Source of the DNA: Serinus canaria
Taxonomy: Eukaryota > Chordata > Aves > Passeriformes > Fringillidae
Length of the DNA: 64,000 nt
NCBI RefSeq assembly: GCF_022539315.1
Contig: NC_066314.1
Coordinates: forward strand, 41,229,180-41,293,179
Reading direction: 5' to 3'
In this document: piece after piece, positions 10,446 through 24,739 of the stretch
How the letters are laid out: each line of letters opens with the position of its first letter
Numbering within the stretch: position 1 is the stretch's first letter
Position numbers and translations under genes: made by a program
Notes under the pieces: model-generated
Databases searched by the model: none
The model's input: only the letters and a program-made list of their open reading frames with translations
Told to the model about the DNA's origin: nothing

Positions 10446-13400
10446 GTTATTAGAAAATCTGACCTTCCCTGCATACCAGTTAATATACAGCACTAAGCAT
10501 TCTTGGTTGGTGGTGAAGAGAGGTTGCAAGCTTTTATAGTCTCTCTCCGTGCCATGTTCTTTTTTTTATTCCATCTTTCAGTAGTGTATTCATCCCTAAA
10601 ACCAGAAATGTTGAGGGAACTTGGTCTTTTATATATATACCAAACTGTGAGGAAATAAAGTAAATATGTATAAACAGGTTTGAATTCACCTAATTATTCC
10701 TTTACTTTAATTATTTTCCTTCTATTAGATAAGCAGTAGATAATGTGTTTCAGTTTCTGTTTTTTTCAGTCTTGCTATATTCACAGGGGTCTATTTTTTG
10801 AGAGATTTGGGCACGATTTCAGCAGTTTACAATGAAATATGGATTTAGATATGTAACTGCTAGTGCTTATAACCCAGTGTCAGAGGTTGACAGAAAGAAA
10901 ATACTCACACTAATAAAATGCATACTGAAAAAGAATACAGTCAGACACAGATCCATATTTAGTATGGTTGCCATGGAAGAGCACAGATTAACATGTTATT
11001 AGCCACTGACATAATACTCAAGAACTGGGAATTAAAGGGAAAAAAAAAGAAATGGACAGATAGGACTTCAAAATTACTTATATAATATTGTATTTCAGAA
11101 GAAAAGTGCAGGTGCTAGAGATGGTAGGAAACAATGATTGCCAGACATTGGAACATTAAAGTTGTTGTTATACATGCACCCTAGTTAGACTCATAATGGA
11201 AAGGATTTACTGACATGCTTCCTATGTTCAGTTGGTGAGGCAAAAGAACATTTATTCTGCACTTTTTCCTGGGAAGAGACATCAATTTCAGACAAGTAAA
11301 TAGCAGGACATGGTACTGTTATAAGAAATTGCTTTTTCCATCTCTCAGCAATACTTAGAACAAGAAGTTTTCCGAGTCCAAAAGGCAGAGGAAGGTATGT
11401 CAGAGGCTGACTGAACAATTTCAGAAGGCCTTGAAGCCCTGTATTACATAAGAGCTACTGCTGGTGCTATGCTGGTCTGGCAAGTGAAGCTGTTACAAAC
11501 AGTCCTTGTAGCAACTTCACTTTGAAGACAGGATGTCTGGGACAGACATTGGTGCTTTATTAAAACAACTCTCGGGAGATAAATGAAACAGAACTGTGTC
11601 ATTTTTAATTAAGCTGTTCCCCTTATGCAAGATCTTTGGGTTTGATTACAGGTGTGCTACAGTGGGCCAGCCCTGCCATTCAAACAGCAATTGCTGGTAC
11701 AAGCACTGGGAGACTTTCTCAGCAATGTGTTTTTGTCAATAAATATGCACTTCTGTATTGTCCATGTTAAAACAGAGTTCCTGGTATAGAAAAAACAAGG
11801 GCATATGTTATTTTATTCATTAGGAAAAAGATTTGCCTGACAATTGTTTCTTTTTAAGCAGATGATCCATAAGGTAAAGAAAATATCAAAAGAATGTGGT
11901 GACTGCATAATCTGAGCATATATTGTTGGTGTCTTGGTCCTAATGGTTGTTTGTTGTTCACATATTGCCTATTACTTGCAAAATTCAGATAAGCTGTATT
12001 TCAGTTGATTACTTGGAGAGGAGAGGCCGGCTTTTATACTGTTAGATCTTTGTATGCTATACTTTTCTCTTTTGCCTTAAATTATGGATGCATATAATAC
12101 ATAAACTAGAAACACTGAAACTCCTTGGACATCTTAGGCACATCACTAGACCTTACACTTTAGGAATGTCATGGGACATTGCCCTCCTCCCCTCACCCCC
12201 AAACTGTAACATGGCCACCTGAATTTGTCACTCAATAATGTATAGGAAAAAAAAGTAATTATAGAAAAAAAGACTGCAGTTATGTAACTTTTCAGAGTAT
12301 ACTAAAGAGGAATGATTTTATAAATGTTCATTCAAACTGGTTTTGATATGATGCTGCTCTTCTTATCTCTTCCCTTACAGAGAAGCAGGAAGAGACTCCT
12401 GTTGCATTCATGTCAGGAAACAATGAATAGAGGAAGTCTTCAACAACAGAGGTTTATTTTAGTTCAGAAAAGTCAGCCATAACAGCGAGATATGCATGTA
12501 TATGACACTTCAGAACATATTTCTTACTACATAATACTTTTCTTGCAGTGATCATTTGTTAGAGTTTAGTTTTTAGTCAGAACTAGCTGCTTTCAATTCC
12601 CATAATAACATCTTCCTTTTACATGAGTTTTTCTCCTGCTTTGTAAGAAATTTTAGGAATAAATTGTACACTGCGAACCTGGAATGATCAATATGACCAA
12701 GTAGCTACTTCGAAATGATGAATGCTGAAATTTAGCTAGCAAGATTTGCAATAAATATCTTTAAGAAGGTATTAACAAAACATTCCAAAGACAGGGGACA
12801 TATTATTCATGATACATGAAACATTTCATTGCTTCTGTCTTATATTTATGGGTTTGGTATTCCCTTTGAATTTGCTTGGATTTCTTAGAAATGGTTGTGA
12901 TTTTTGTTGGGTAAACAAACAATCTTGTTGACAGATTATGAAAGGATAAATGTTGTACTGACAACACAGTTTTCAGTCAATCTACACTGTCTGAGGGGTA
13001 TCTAGGTGATCTCTTGTCAAAGATGGTATCTCAGAATGGTTGCAAAGGGTAAGGTTTAGCTAACAGTAGCGGTAATGAACTTTTCCATACTAATTCTGGT
13101 TTACAAAAGGAGTTTATTGCTTTCCCCAGTTGTTTTGGAATCAAATTAACAAACCTGAAAGTTATAAACATTTATTTCTGGCAGATAAACATGTCAGTGC
13201 TAAATAAGTGCTACTAGTCATTTAGCTTCAATTTTGGAGACTAGCTAGATCTTCAGCTAGAAATTCTACTACTTTTCAATAAATCAGGGAGCAGAAAATT
13301 CTGATAATTTCGTTTGCGAGATTCCTGTCAAAGTACAAAAGGAAAAAGTCAACAAACTAAAGAATATAAATGTATCTAATCTGTACACAGTATTATTCCA

Positions 13401-13520
13401 CACACAAATATATTTATGTGCAATTCCTATAATGCATTACCTGTGTTGACTATGTATTAGCCCACATATATTTAAAAACATTATATATGTATAAAATATA
13501 CACATCGCATACATGTAATG
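10446..13520. other. Non-genic sequence
   Basis: No gene or dispersed repeat was recognised. The stretch at about 11545-11710 has dense, non-repetitive text with TTTAATTAAG and CAGCAATTG words of the kind seen in conserved enhancers. I cannot test conservation, so this is only a pointer. Confidence 0.5.
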
Positions 13521-13560
13521 CACACACACATCCATATATATATATATATGTGTGTGTGTG

Positions 13561-13626
<66 letters not shown>
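13521..13626. repeat. Compound CA / TA / TG microsatellite
   Basis: Alternating blocks run CA (13521-13530), AT (13534-13549), GT (to 13560), TA (to 13573), TG (to 13592) and TA (to 13626). All blocks are purine-pyrimidine alternations, so the array is a candidate for Z-DNA or cruciform formation. Open frames read through it give only low-complexity tyrosine/isoleucine/threonine/histidine strings and are artefacts. Confidence 0.95.
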
Positions 13627-13632
<6 letters not shown>

Positions 13633-15864
13633 ACCTAATGGTTTCTTTGAAAATAAATAAATGCAAGACATGAAATGCAATCTTGCCTTAATTAAACTTG
13701 TTAACTGCTCCTAAAAATGAAGGTGTAATTTAAAACAATTGGATGTGTGCAGAGCCCCAGATATTCAGTAAGTTGTAGTTCATTATGAGCCTGGATGGTA
13801 AGGCAAATGAAAGCAATGGGTGCTTCCCCAGTGCAGCAGTTCCACAAGTAATGCCAGATTATGGGCTTCCTTCCTTTCCCTTTCTTTGGCCATTTATTTC
13901 TGCTCCTGCAAGACAGTTCAATTCCTCTATCCCCTCCTGAGACACTAATCTGTTTTGTATTAACTGAGAGAAAGCCATTGCACAAGATATGAGGCAAACC
14001 ATGAATATCATTGCCCTACTTGTGCCTGGTTGCCTTTTCTTGTGTGTTAGGGGGATCTACTGTCTCCAGAAATCCCATACTTTTGTATCAGCACAGATTC
14101 TAGGCCATTTTTGCTAATATAAGCAAGAATAAAGATTCATGAGAACACAGCTATTGTCTCTCTTTCAGACTACTGGAAAAGCAGGCTGTTATTCACAGCA
14201 ATGTTACTTGTAATGTGCAGCTCAGTACTCTGCATTTCAGCATATCTCTCTGAGTGTAAATGACAGGAGCTGGGTGCCATGAACAGCCTGCAGCAGTGTG
14301 TTTGCTTCTGTACTGTGCTGGCACTTACCTGACAGAATATCCCTGGTATTTTGTGTAATACTTTTTTGGTTTTTGTTTATTTGCTTGGTTTTTTTCCTGT
14401 ACATCTTTCCTCTCCTGAAAGAATTTTTGGAAGGGAGTAACTGAAGCATGCCTAACTGTCCCAACATGCTGAATGCTTCTTTACACTGCAGAGTGTAAAT
14501 AAGAGAAAAGCAAGGTAATATATTTAGAGGGATATCAGATTGCTTTATGGACCTGACTGAAGAGTGCAGAAAACATACTGACAAACTGTTTTAACTGCCA
14601 GGGTTACTTTCTTGTGAGTGAGCCTGAAAGGAAGAAGTCAGATCCCTTGGAGATTCTAAAACAATAAACAAAAAGTGAAGAACTGCTTCAAAAACTATTT
14701 CTTTCATGTCTGCATGTAATTAGTGGTTCCAGATAGTCATTATTTTGTTTTATCAAGCCATGAAGCATGGCAGCACATCAGATGTAGAAAGAAGAATTTA
14801 AATGTGGAGCTCTCTTTAGGTGGGTGCAGTATCAGTGATCCCAGCAAATGCCACTGATGATGTGCTCAACAGAGATGAGGGAGAGCACATGAAGTTGAAA
14901 GGCTGATGTGCTTTTACAGCAGGTGGTGGAGGGGTGCATTGGAAGCTAAGGATTAGTGTCTTTGGAGCCAGGAACAGATTTTAGGGAAGAGAAACTGAGG
15001 GTCAGAAGTGGCAGTACATCTTTTTTACACTACATATGATACCTTCTGCTTGTTATTTGAGGAGCAGTATTTGCCCTTGATTATGACACATTGGATTCAC
15101 ATTCAAAACTTGGACACACCAAGCTACCATAATTCAAGTGAACATAAGAAAGTCCTGATTGCAGCACCTACATATGGTAACTGATCATTATTGTTTTCTG
15201 ATGTGTTTGATTTTAGATTGTCACACTTTCTTCCACTGTATTTTTAAGGTTTTATTGGTTGATCTGATTAATCAGGCCAGCTACTGACAGGAGATAGAAA
15301 TTTTAGATATACTACTCATAGGCCTACATATTTGTTAAAGAATTAAAAATTTGTAAAAATGTAGATGTAAAAATAGTAGATGTAAATATTCACAGTTGCA
15401 CTTGAGTGCATGTGTGATACTTTAGCAATGGAAAAGTTCAGTGAGCTTATACAATGAGAAAGCACTGCAAAATAACAGATCTCGTGGGAATGGAAGATAA
15501 GAGCCTGGGACTTGTCTCCCAACCCACCAGTAGCCCTTGGCTGTGCCTGTGCTCTGAGAGCATCAACAGAAGCTGTGTGATGGATATGGCAGGGCTGCAG
15601 AACCCACATGTCATACTTACAAGCTATTTTCTGCCTGAAACCTCTTGAGCTTTATCTCTGCCAGTGCAATTCTACCTGTCAGGGGCTTTTGCAATTAGAG
15701 ATGTCCATGTCCTCCCACAGCAGCAGGCATTATGGATCCTTTTAACCAGGTGTTGGAATCTGAATTCTTCATTCATGGGGATAAATAGGGTTGGGAATTC
15801 TGCTGTGGTTATAGGAAACAAAAACTATTTCTAATGTTTTTTAAATTCTTTTTCTTTCCCAAGG

Positions 15865-15867
<3 letters not shown>
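13627..15867. other. Non-genic sequence
   Basis: No gene or known repeat was recognised. The segment 14820-15010 is slightly richer in G and C but has no supporting signals. Confidence 0.5.

Positions 15868-15897
<30 letters not shown>
15868..15897. repeat. Uninterrupted 30-base poly-T
   Basis: Thirty T residues in a row follow AAGGTAC. Such a pure run could be the A tail of something retroposed on the minus strand, but no body or target duplication was recognised beside it. Confidence 0.95.
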
Positions 15898-15898
<1 letters not shown>

Positions 15899-18800
15899 TG
15901 AAAAGTTAGTCATCTGAGAGATCTTAGCCCAGTGGTGCTTTCTTGCTTCTTTTCTTCTTCTTTGTAGATACACACCAGCACAACCCCATCCAACCATACC
16001 TTATTCCACAGCAGACACATTCCTATTATTCTACAGTTCCTTTGTTTGAAAGAACACGTGACAGGGATTTCTATTCAAGTTAGAAATTATCAACTTACAG
16101 CATACTAAATAAAACAAAGCAAAAACTTGAACACTTTGGTTTCTCCTGTAGAATTTACCCAACATAGAAAGAATTATCTCTTAAAATATATTTTAAAATG
16201 GTGTTTTGAGCCCACAGCTTGTAGTCAGCTCTGTTAGGAACAGCAACCCATGTAAAATTCTAGTGATTTCTAGGGATTGACATACAGCATCTTCAAATCA
16301 AAAATAAACCTATTTTCTTTGACTATTCAATATTACAACTGTTTGCATTTCAGTTTATGAAAATTATTAAGATAAACAGAAAATCCTACTGAGTTTTGAC
16401 AGCGCACTCAGTTCACTTAAAGCTCAGAACTTGCTGTTGCTCAGAACTTGGAATGGTCTCTGTATTTCATCTTGAGTAGTTAATTATGCATCTTATAAGG
16501 AAAGAAAATGACTAATAGAGGAAGAAGCACTTTGAGTGATGAGTGGAAAGTGATTATTTATAATGCAGTAATTTGATACATCTTGTTCAGGTTGTAGCTG
16601 AAAGATATTTTAATGTGCAAAAGGTAAGATAATATTTACCAGCAGTTGCTCATATGACTGCTCCTCCCTTTACTGGAAGTAGAGTGCAAGCAATAATAAT
16701 TCTTCCCTAGACTTCCTTCTTCAGTGGATCTGCAAAAAACCCTGTGAAAATCAGTATAATCAGTATAAGGTAGACATGGCCCACGACATTTAAGGCAGTA
16801 ATTTCATTTTGAGAAGCATGTCAAGAAATAAAACTCAAAGAAAGTTTTAGGTTTTCTGTCTGTAATGCCACCAGTATTCAGAATTTCTCAGAGAAATTCA
16901 GATGGTCAGAGAGCAGGAAAGATATTATCATTTCTCTCAGGGTGGCATCCCAGGGACATCCAAGAACAGAGCTCCATTGTGCTAAACAGTATAGAAATGC
17001 ATGAGCTGACATCATGTGCCCTGACAAGGATGCCAGGAATTCCTGATCAGACCTAAGTGTTGCTCAAAGTTGTGGGGTGTGTCCTCCTGAAAAGGGAGGC
17101 AGTAGGCAGAACTACTAGCTTTAGTCCCAGAAGTGATAGTGCATCTGTGGATAGCAGGATTACCCTCCAGGAAAAATCTGAACCTTGATCTATGTCTCAT
17201 TAAATATTTCAACCTGTTGTTGCAGCAGAGTTCAGGGCCAAAAATGGTATGAAGTTGTATGGTTTTGAGAACAGAATATGAAATATACAATCTGGATTCA
17301 TGAAATAACATGAAGGATTTTAAAGAAGATTCAGGGAAAACTACTAAAAACACTGTGAAAAGGTTTTTTCATCAAAGAGCGTGGGACCAAAGTCATTCCA
17401 TGACAAAAGACTTCCCTTAGCTAAGGAGACAATTCCATTTTCTCAGGAGCCTTTCTATGATGTCCAATTCTTATCAATCACAATACCAAATTCTTGTAAA
17501 GTTTTCCCCCTTGTACTCTTCATTTCTAGGATATAGTTAGGAGCCATTTCAGCTGTGTTAGAGTAAGAAACATCTGCTGTAAGTAACAGTGTGCCAGTGA
17601 TACCAGGGTTGGCTCTCCAACTGAATTTTTACTAGGCATTACCTTAGCAAACATGCTGTGCTTGTCAGCATTATGTAAAAAGGGAATCATCTCAGGTCTT
17701 TCTGTAATAGATCTATCCTTTGGATTGAGAAAGTTAAAAAAAATGTCCTAAGTGAATATCCTTGTAAAAGCAACCCTATGCTTTTTACAAACATTTTCAA
17801 TAATAGGTAGTAAATAGAAAAAGGTGTGCTGCCTGTTACTTATTTTGTGTGAAGCCTACTTGATCTTTCATCTCTTTGTTTAAATCCTGCTAAAATTGAT
17901 TAATCAATTCTGTTTTCTGCTACAATTTTTTTAAAACAGATTTAATTTTTTTTTCCTAATAAAGCCTTTTTTTTTTTCCCAGTGCATTTCATTTGGCAGA
18001 TATAATTTCAGTTATATGATGGAGATGGCATATTTATCTCTTGCTGATACTTTCTCAATAACTTTTGAACTTACTGTGTAATTGCAACCAAATTTATCAG
18101 AGCAGTAGAGCTATCAAAATTACACCAGACAGTATAAGCTTTGTAAAAAAATTGAAGTTGGGCAGAGAAGAGGTTTATTTTTCTTTCCTTTTTAGGAAAG
18201 GTTTCTGAAGGAGAGCCAAAGAAGGGTTTTACTGTGCTCTGATGTGCTCTGGCATACAAGGAAAAAGAAATCAGAGCAGCACACCGCCGTTCTTACAGTA
18301 ACAGTGGAATGGGATGTGCGTGGACAGTGGTCACATCCATAATCCAAAGGTAAGGGGGAAACATAGTGGAAGAGTTGGAGCTCCTGCAGAATGGCTCATG
18401 TGCAGAGCTGGCTGCTTCTAGTGCTGGGGACAGCACTGTCATAAATCAGAGGAATAAGGCTTTGTAGGTCTTTAACCCACTGGAGCGGAGTTCAGTTTAC
18501 AAATCCTTGGCTCCTACTGCTGTGCCTCATTTCCATACTTGCTAAAGTACAATATTTACTGCAATTGCTACTACTGCTACTGCAAAAATAAGTGAGCAAA
18601 TAAATAAAACCCATAGACTTTCCACTGGAAGCAGCATGACCAATCCATCACTTTATTTCTGAGTGGTAATGCCAACTAACTGCAATGTGATCTAAAGCTC
18701 TGCTGTTCCTCTAACATGTGGATCCCAGGTGTTGAACTGCTGCATTTGCTTTGCTGCTGGTCATTAAAAGTGCAGGATCAATCCACATTGGAACTGACAG

Positions 18801-21599
18801 GGAGTTAGCATCTATAGCTGTCAAATCCTTAGGCTTAAAGAAGAAATCTTACACATCAATGATATCCACGTCACTTTTTTAATTTAAGTCATAATAAGTT
18901 CCTTGTAACAATAACAGTGAGAGGAAAAAAATCTAGTAATTTTGTGTCCAGGATAAGAACTGACCCTTAAATTTTATATTTTGCTTGGCTTTGTTTTTGA
19001 CTGCATAGGAGTGAACAAAAAATTTTATTATCTCAGCTGTTTTTAACCCAGGGGTTTTATGCAGAAATTTATTTAAATTATTTATCTATTTTTACTAGCA
19101 AGCAATTTTGAGTAAATTTCTTATCTTCAAATTTCTCATTATGCGTTTTCTAGCTTATACATCTTTCTCTCTAGCTAACTTCCATTTTTATTTCTGACTT
19201 GAAATTTGTTTCAATAAATACAGAGATGCACTGCTTGGTTCTGTGATTTTTGGATGCATTATTTTCATTAGCAGTTCTACATATTGATCCTAACTTTTAT
19301 TTTTTGGTGCAGAAAAAACATTTTCTGTCTGTACTGTAAAAATATTTGCTGCAAGTTAAAAGATGCAGTTTGTTCAGATGATCATTGTTGTTTCCATGGA
19401 GTTTTAAAACTCGCTCATCCCATGAAAGACCAGAAAGTTATAACCAAGCAAACACATTTTTATTTAGATAAATAAAATAAAAATTCCCTTGAAGACTCTG
19501 GGGAAAAAAAAACCCAAAAACACAGGGTCAGAAGTCAGTACTTCTCTACTGCTCTTATTTTGTTTCCAACATCACATAGGAGAAATCCTATTTTTTAATA
19601 TAAAGGCATTGTCTGTAAACATTGATAACAATATTTTCAAAAATAATTCATTTGCAGAGCCCATTTTGTAAAAAATCTCTGCTGATTTCAGCCACGATAA
19701 GATTGCGCAAAGTAAATGGAAATTGTATCCCAGATTTTTCTTTTATTACAAAGACTGGGGTTTGTCTTTGTGTATCTGCAGTTGCTACTTTATATGGGGC
19801 TTTCCTTATGGTATTATAGGGTGTGAATTATTAGTTACAGTCAGCATTTCTCAGGAGTAGCTTTTTGCAAACAGGCTTAAATATATCACAGGTGCTTCTC
19901 CTTCTAATTAAAGCATCTTCTAGTTCTTCAAACTCAAAGATAACATTTAGATTTAATTTCTGTTATATAATGATCTACTGTATCCACCTGGAGGTTAATG
20001 AAGAAGTGATGGCTTTCATAAATGTTGCATTTGAGACGGAACAATTTAACTACATGGAGTCTCCTTCCATGACATTTGCATAAATTGATGGCATTAAGCT
20101 CCCAGTGGTGCTCTTCCCATCATACACAAGATCAAAGAGCTATTATGCTCTGTCTGCAGCTGTTAAATGCTTTCAAGGGCTGCTTTCAGCCTCTCAATTT
20201 TTCAAGAGTGTTTGCCATAGGGGTGTATCGGCGTTCCCACTGTACTCGAGCTGTGATTTTCCCAAAGCAGCGCTGTGTTCGGGGGACTGCCACGTTCAAT
20301 TGCTTGGGATTCAGCTGTGGAGTCATGTAACACGTGGCAGGCCATGGTGGTGAAATGTGGTCTCTTTTTCTCAGGAACCAGAGCTCCCTCGGGAGCTGCC
20401 TCCTGCTGAGGGCTGCTAGCACCTCCTCAGTTCTCTGCGTATGGAAATAATGACTTGGGCAGCCAAAACAGCGAGGAAACAGGATGCAAGGACGTGCATG
20501 TGTGCATGGGAATGTGAGGGAGAGGGACTCAGATGAGGAAGAAGCACATGGATGAGACTCAAATTTAAATGTTTTTGGCTCTTTTCGGTATGGTGTCAGA
20601 AACTTAACTCTCAGTGCAAGGCTAGTTGTGCTTTGAACATTGTAACTAGTGTTTATGTTGTAATAAACTGTCTTTTCTTATCCTCCCATTTCCTGGTAAA
20701 ACAACTTTTCATCTTGATACTAAGTTCAGAATTTTCACAACTTATCACACAACATTAGGCTGCTTAAATCCACAAATTACAATCTCCCATAAAATCAATC
20801 ACTTTGCAAATTGCCGATAACACAGAAGACTTGCAGACGAATTATCAAAGAAGTAATTTACTTTTGAATGACAAAGGTAGTTAACAGAAGAAAGTACTTT
20901 AAGTGATACAAAATCTTCCTTGGCATTTTAGGATGTGTTTAATATTGCAGCCTTTAGTGCAATTACCAGGAATTCTCAGAGGGCTTGTTATGGACCATTC
21001 TAGAAGCAGATGCCTATTATACAAAGAAAAGCTTTCCCTGGGCAGATCTGCAAAAGATGCATGATAGCATTATATAAGTTAGCACTGCTTGTTCATCCCA
21101 ACATTTGCATTTTAAGTTTATTTTTTACCCAGCTCTCAGGCAAACAAACTTACGCTTCTTACAGACCTGCAACAGAAACATTGAGCATAAAAATCACCTG
21201 TTAAAAGTTTTAGTCAAACATAGTGGCAGTGGCTGAGAACATATGCTCATATGCATGGCAAGCTCTAGATGATGCCTCTGTGCTAGTGTTTCTTCCCACT
21301 CTCCTCCTTGTGCTTATGCCATGGAAATATTTTCTTAAATGTGACTACAAGACTACAGCAGGTGTACCAGCCCCTTGTAGTACTGAGAGTCAAAACCAGC
21401 CTGCTAGGGGAAGACTGGATGTCAAGCCTTGACATTGGTCAGATCCATCAGAAACATCATGAGCTCTTTTTTTAAATCAGAACAGATTGACAAAAGTCCT
21501 CACAAAACCCGTGTGTCAAAAAAAACCCAAAACAAACAAACCCAAATCAAACCCAAGACACCAAAACCACCTTAAAACTTTTCCCAAATTACTGCTAGC
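15898..21599. other. Non-genic sequence with one exon-like segment
   Basis: No gene or dispersed repeat was recognised. At 18299-18349 a 51-base segment is flanked by a good acceptor (ending TTCTTACAG) and a donor (CCAAAG followed by GTAAGG), with one open frame. A less AT-rich stretch lies at about 20100-20540. Neither is strong enough to call. Confidence 0.45.
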
Positions 21600-22560
21600 A
21601 CAGAACCTGGAAGACACTAGTGTCCCCAGTTGGTTTGATGGCACTGGCAGACGGACTGCCCAAGGGTCTCTCCTTGGGGAATGCTTCCTTGAGTAACTGC
21701 TCTGAGCACCAGCACTGGAGCTGGGGGGCTGACAGACTGGCAGCACAGGCACTGCATGAATATGCACTGTGTGAATGTAAATGCACACTGGCAAATAAAA
21801 CATGCCTGGGCCACCAGGCCAGCTGCTCCCTTTGGGATGAGGGGTGGAAACAGCAGGGGTTCACACGGAGCAGCCAGGGAGCATATCTGACACATGAATG
21901 GCAGCCAGGACTGACCTCCAGTCCAGATCAGTAGTACAGTGAGGGAGTAGGTCTGAAGTCAAGCCTGGAATTCAATCTGTGGATCAGGATTGGGTCCAGA
22001 AAAAGCCTGACAGGCACATAGTGGTGAGGCAAGGCTCAGTAAAATCAGGGAGTTAGCCTGCAAGTTGGTGCTGGGTCAACATGGTCACCACCAGCCATGA
22101 CTTGGCTAAACCACCCACCAGTGCTTCTCTAGCTCAGGGCCAGGTCTCTTCTGGACCCATGGCTATGGGTATCGTCCCAGGTGAGGCAGCTTCAGAATTC
22201 TGGATTTTTTGAGCACAACAGAGGCCAGAAAGAGAAAGCACCAGAAAGAGAAAACCAGCTTGCTGGGGATAGTGAGGAGAAGAACCATGGGACAGGCATC
22301 CCTTTGGCTAAAACCTCATAAATTCAGGCTATCAAAAAGCTGGTTTGTTTTCTAACCAGTCATGCCATCACATGTTGTCTTATTCTGTTCATGCTGCAGA
22401 CCAAGTCCCCTCATGCCTTGGCACCAGCTGAACTCATGGCAAGTTTATAGAGGTGTGCCCATCGAGGGTATCTGGCAGCTGTAGATCCCCCCCTGTGTCT
22501 GGCAGGGTGAGAGTCAAGTGTCATTAGGAGGAGCCCCTCGCATCAGCACAGAGAGTGCAC
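21600..22560. other. GC-richer block, unidentified
   Basis: This kilobase is clearly richer in G and C than its surroundings and has many CCAG, CAGCC and CAGG words. Open frames overlap on both strands (up to about 104 codons), which is expected from the composition and the lower density of TAA stops. I find no reverse-transcriptase, LTR or splice pattern I can name. It may be an old, unrecognised repeat or a regulatory segment. Confidence 0.4.
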
Positions 22561-24739
22561 CTCGAGGCACAGCAGCCCACAGTGCAGGCAGCCTTCACAA
22601 ACCTGCAGGCAGAGGACACTCTTTGTGGAAATAACCTACCTCCACAGAACACTCTTTGCTTTGTTGATGTAAGACAACAGAATAGTTTAAATATCACCTG
22701 TCCTTCACAGTTTGGGCGACCAAGTGCAAATGGAGAACAGTCTGCCTGGACGCTGTAGTCAGCGTCTTTGCCTCATCTTGTAATTTCTCAGTGTGATCAC
22801 AAATAATTATGGTCATACCATCCTTTTCCTTAAGGGCTGTTGCCCCACAAAGATCAGTATGGGCTCTGAGAGAAGGAAGACTTCAGATCTGCATCATTCC
22901 TGTATGGGGTGTTTGTGTTAGGCCGTCTGCTTTCTTTTAAAGGATACTAGAAATACACTTTTCACACCTCCACTTTTAGAATACATCTGTTGCATGAAGC
23001 AGTTTGTAGGGAGTTTGGCTGTTGAAAGATTTAGTACTTGTTCCCAGTTCCATCTCATCTAACTGCTTTTCAGGACAAGAATTAGTCTTTTTATTTGGTT
23101 GTATTATACTCAAATCCTGAAGTCCAGTGTACTTCTGTATAGCCTACCTGTGGGCAGGCCAAAAAATTATTGCATTTGCCAAACTCCTAGTAATGAGATC
23201 GATTTGATATAAACCGGACATTTTCTTCCTTTTTTTTTTTTTTCTTCTTTTTTTGGTGTGTGGAGGAACTTATGAGAGCTACTGTTAGTTGCTAATATAA
23301 GATGCTAATGTTAGATGCATCTGTTCGCAGCCAAGCACAACAAAAGGTACCCACAGATGGAGTTTGCAATAAATATTATGTGCCTGAGAACCACTATAAA
23401 ATCTAATAAACAGCTATCTACATTGGACACATTTCCACAAAATAGATTCTAAACTACTACTGGCATTGAAAATACTTTTTTTTAACTCAGCAGAACAAAT
23501 TTAGTTCTACGTGAATGCTCAGACGTTACCCAGTTCTAGGGTTACAAAGAGAATTGCAATTGAACCCTCAAGCTGCTCAAGTATAATGATAACTCCTTTA
23601 TTCCTCCTTATTTTATACTTAAAATGTGAAAATTTAAAGAGATTAACAGTGTGAATTCTTGGTATATATATTTCCCTTTTGTTCAGTCTTTATCAGAAGC
23701 AAAAATCTTGGATAAGTCCTGTTTACTTTTCACATGAACTGAAGTAGTTTTCTCCTAAAGCCCTAGTCTGTTTTTTTCATATTTCAGTAAATTTTAATCA
23801 GCTTCATTGTTATTTGAGAAATTCAGTCTCTAGAGAGAATTTTTGGTCACATGGTGAATACTAAACTAGTGTTTGATTCCTTGACACCACAAACTCATTA
23901 AATGTCCTAGAATCCACCCAAATTTCTAGCTTTTCAGTGCCAGTTCTGAAAATACTCTGTTTAATTCTCATGTAGATGATAACTGTGGGCAATTTGCAGG
24001 TAGAGCTGGTACATGGATGCAGAACTGTTACAAATTGTGGTATACATTTTGTATTTTCTATTTCTGAAGAACTGCTATAAAATATCTTTATACCCTTCCC
24101 TTTAGCATACAGAGTAACACAATATATTTTGAAATTTCAGTCGTGCCTTTCTACCACTGTTGCTACCAAAAATGCTCTTCAAGAAAAACAAAACTTCCCC
24201 TCTCTTCTCTGTTACTCTGCTGTGTCTGAATTCAGTCTTGTTTCTGGAGACATCTCAAGTCATGTGGACTTTTTTTTTTTGTAGTCATGGCTGCTCTTAC
24301 ACTCTGATTTTATATTTTTTCTGATTAATTCATGTTCTTAGAGTATTGAATTGCCAACTGCGAGAAAAAGAATATTAATCTTCTTTTTTTCTTTGGATTA
24401 GCACTGAAAAGTATAAAATTGTAGATCAAAACCAGACTATCAATAGAAGCCTGGTATTTCATACCTCAAGCAATTTAATTTTTTTTGCCTAAATTTAAGA
24501 ATTACAGATTAGGGGGAAAATCATCCCAAGTTTGTATAAGTTTTTAAAAATTTCTTCTGATATTATATCTAAAAAATAGAACTTTAATATTTAAAATTAC
24601 AGAGTAGTTCATTTGAGGTGTCATATTAGCCAATGTCTGATTAAGATGATGTGCAGTTGACTTAGAACTTCTATAGAGCAATAATAATAATAATACACTG
24701 ATGTTCCTAAATCAGGAACAAAATAGTTTTTACAAAATC
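22561..24739. other. Non-genic sequence with simple tracts
   Basis: It holds a pyrimidine tract at 23221-23254 and a short AAT repeat at 24680-24695. Nothing else was recognised. Confidence 0.5.

Noticed and set aside
13450..13680. Minus-strand frames rich in Tyr, Ile, Thr and His
   Set aside because: Translations of the compound microsatellite, not proteins.
15868..15897. Poly-T as the tail of a retroposed gene on the minus strand
   Set aside because: No gene-like body on the left flank and no flanking direct repeat seen. A simple T tract is sufficient.
21510..21565. A-run followed by CCC motif, also seen at 19500, 48475 and (complement) 32460, 38826, 52866, 62460
   Set aside because: Low-complexity A/C tracts recur across the window without shared flanks, so I see no element.
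21516..21934. Several overlapping 69-104-codon frames on both strands
   Set aside because: Explained by the higher GC content of this block. None has a start context, splice sites or recognisable residues.
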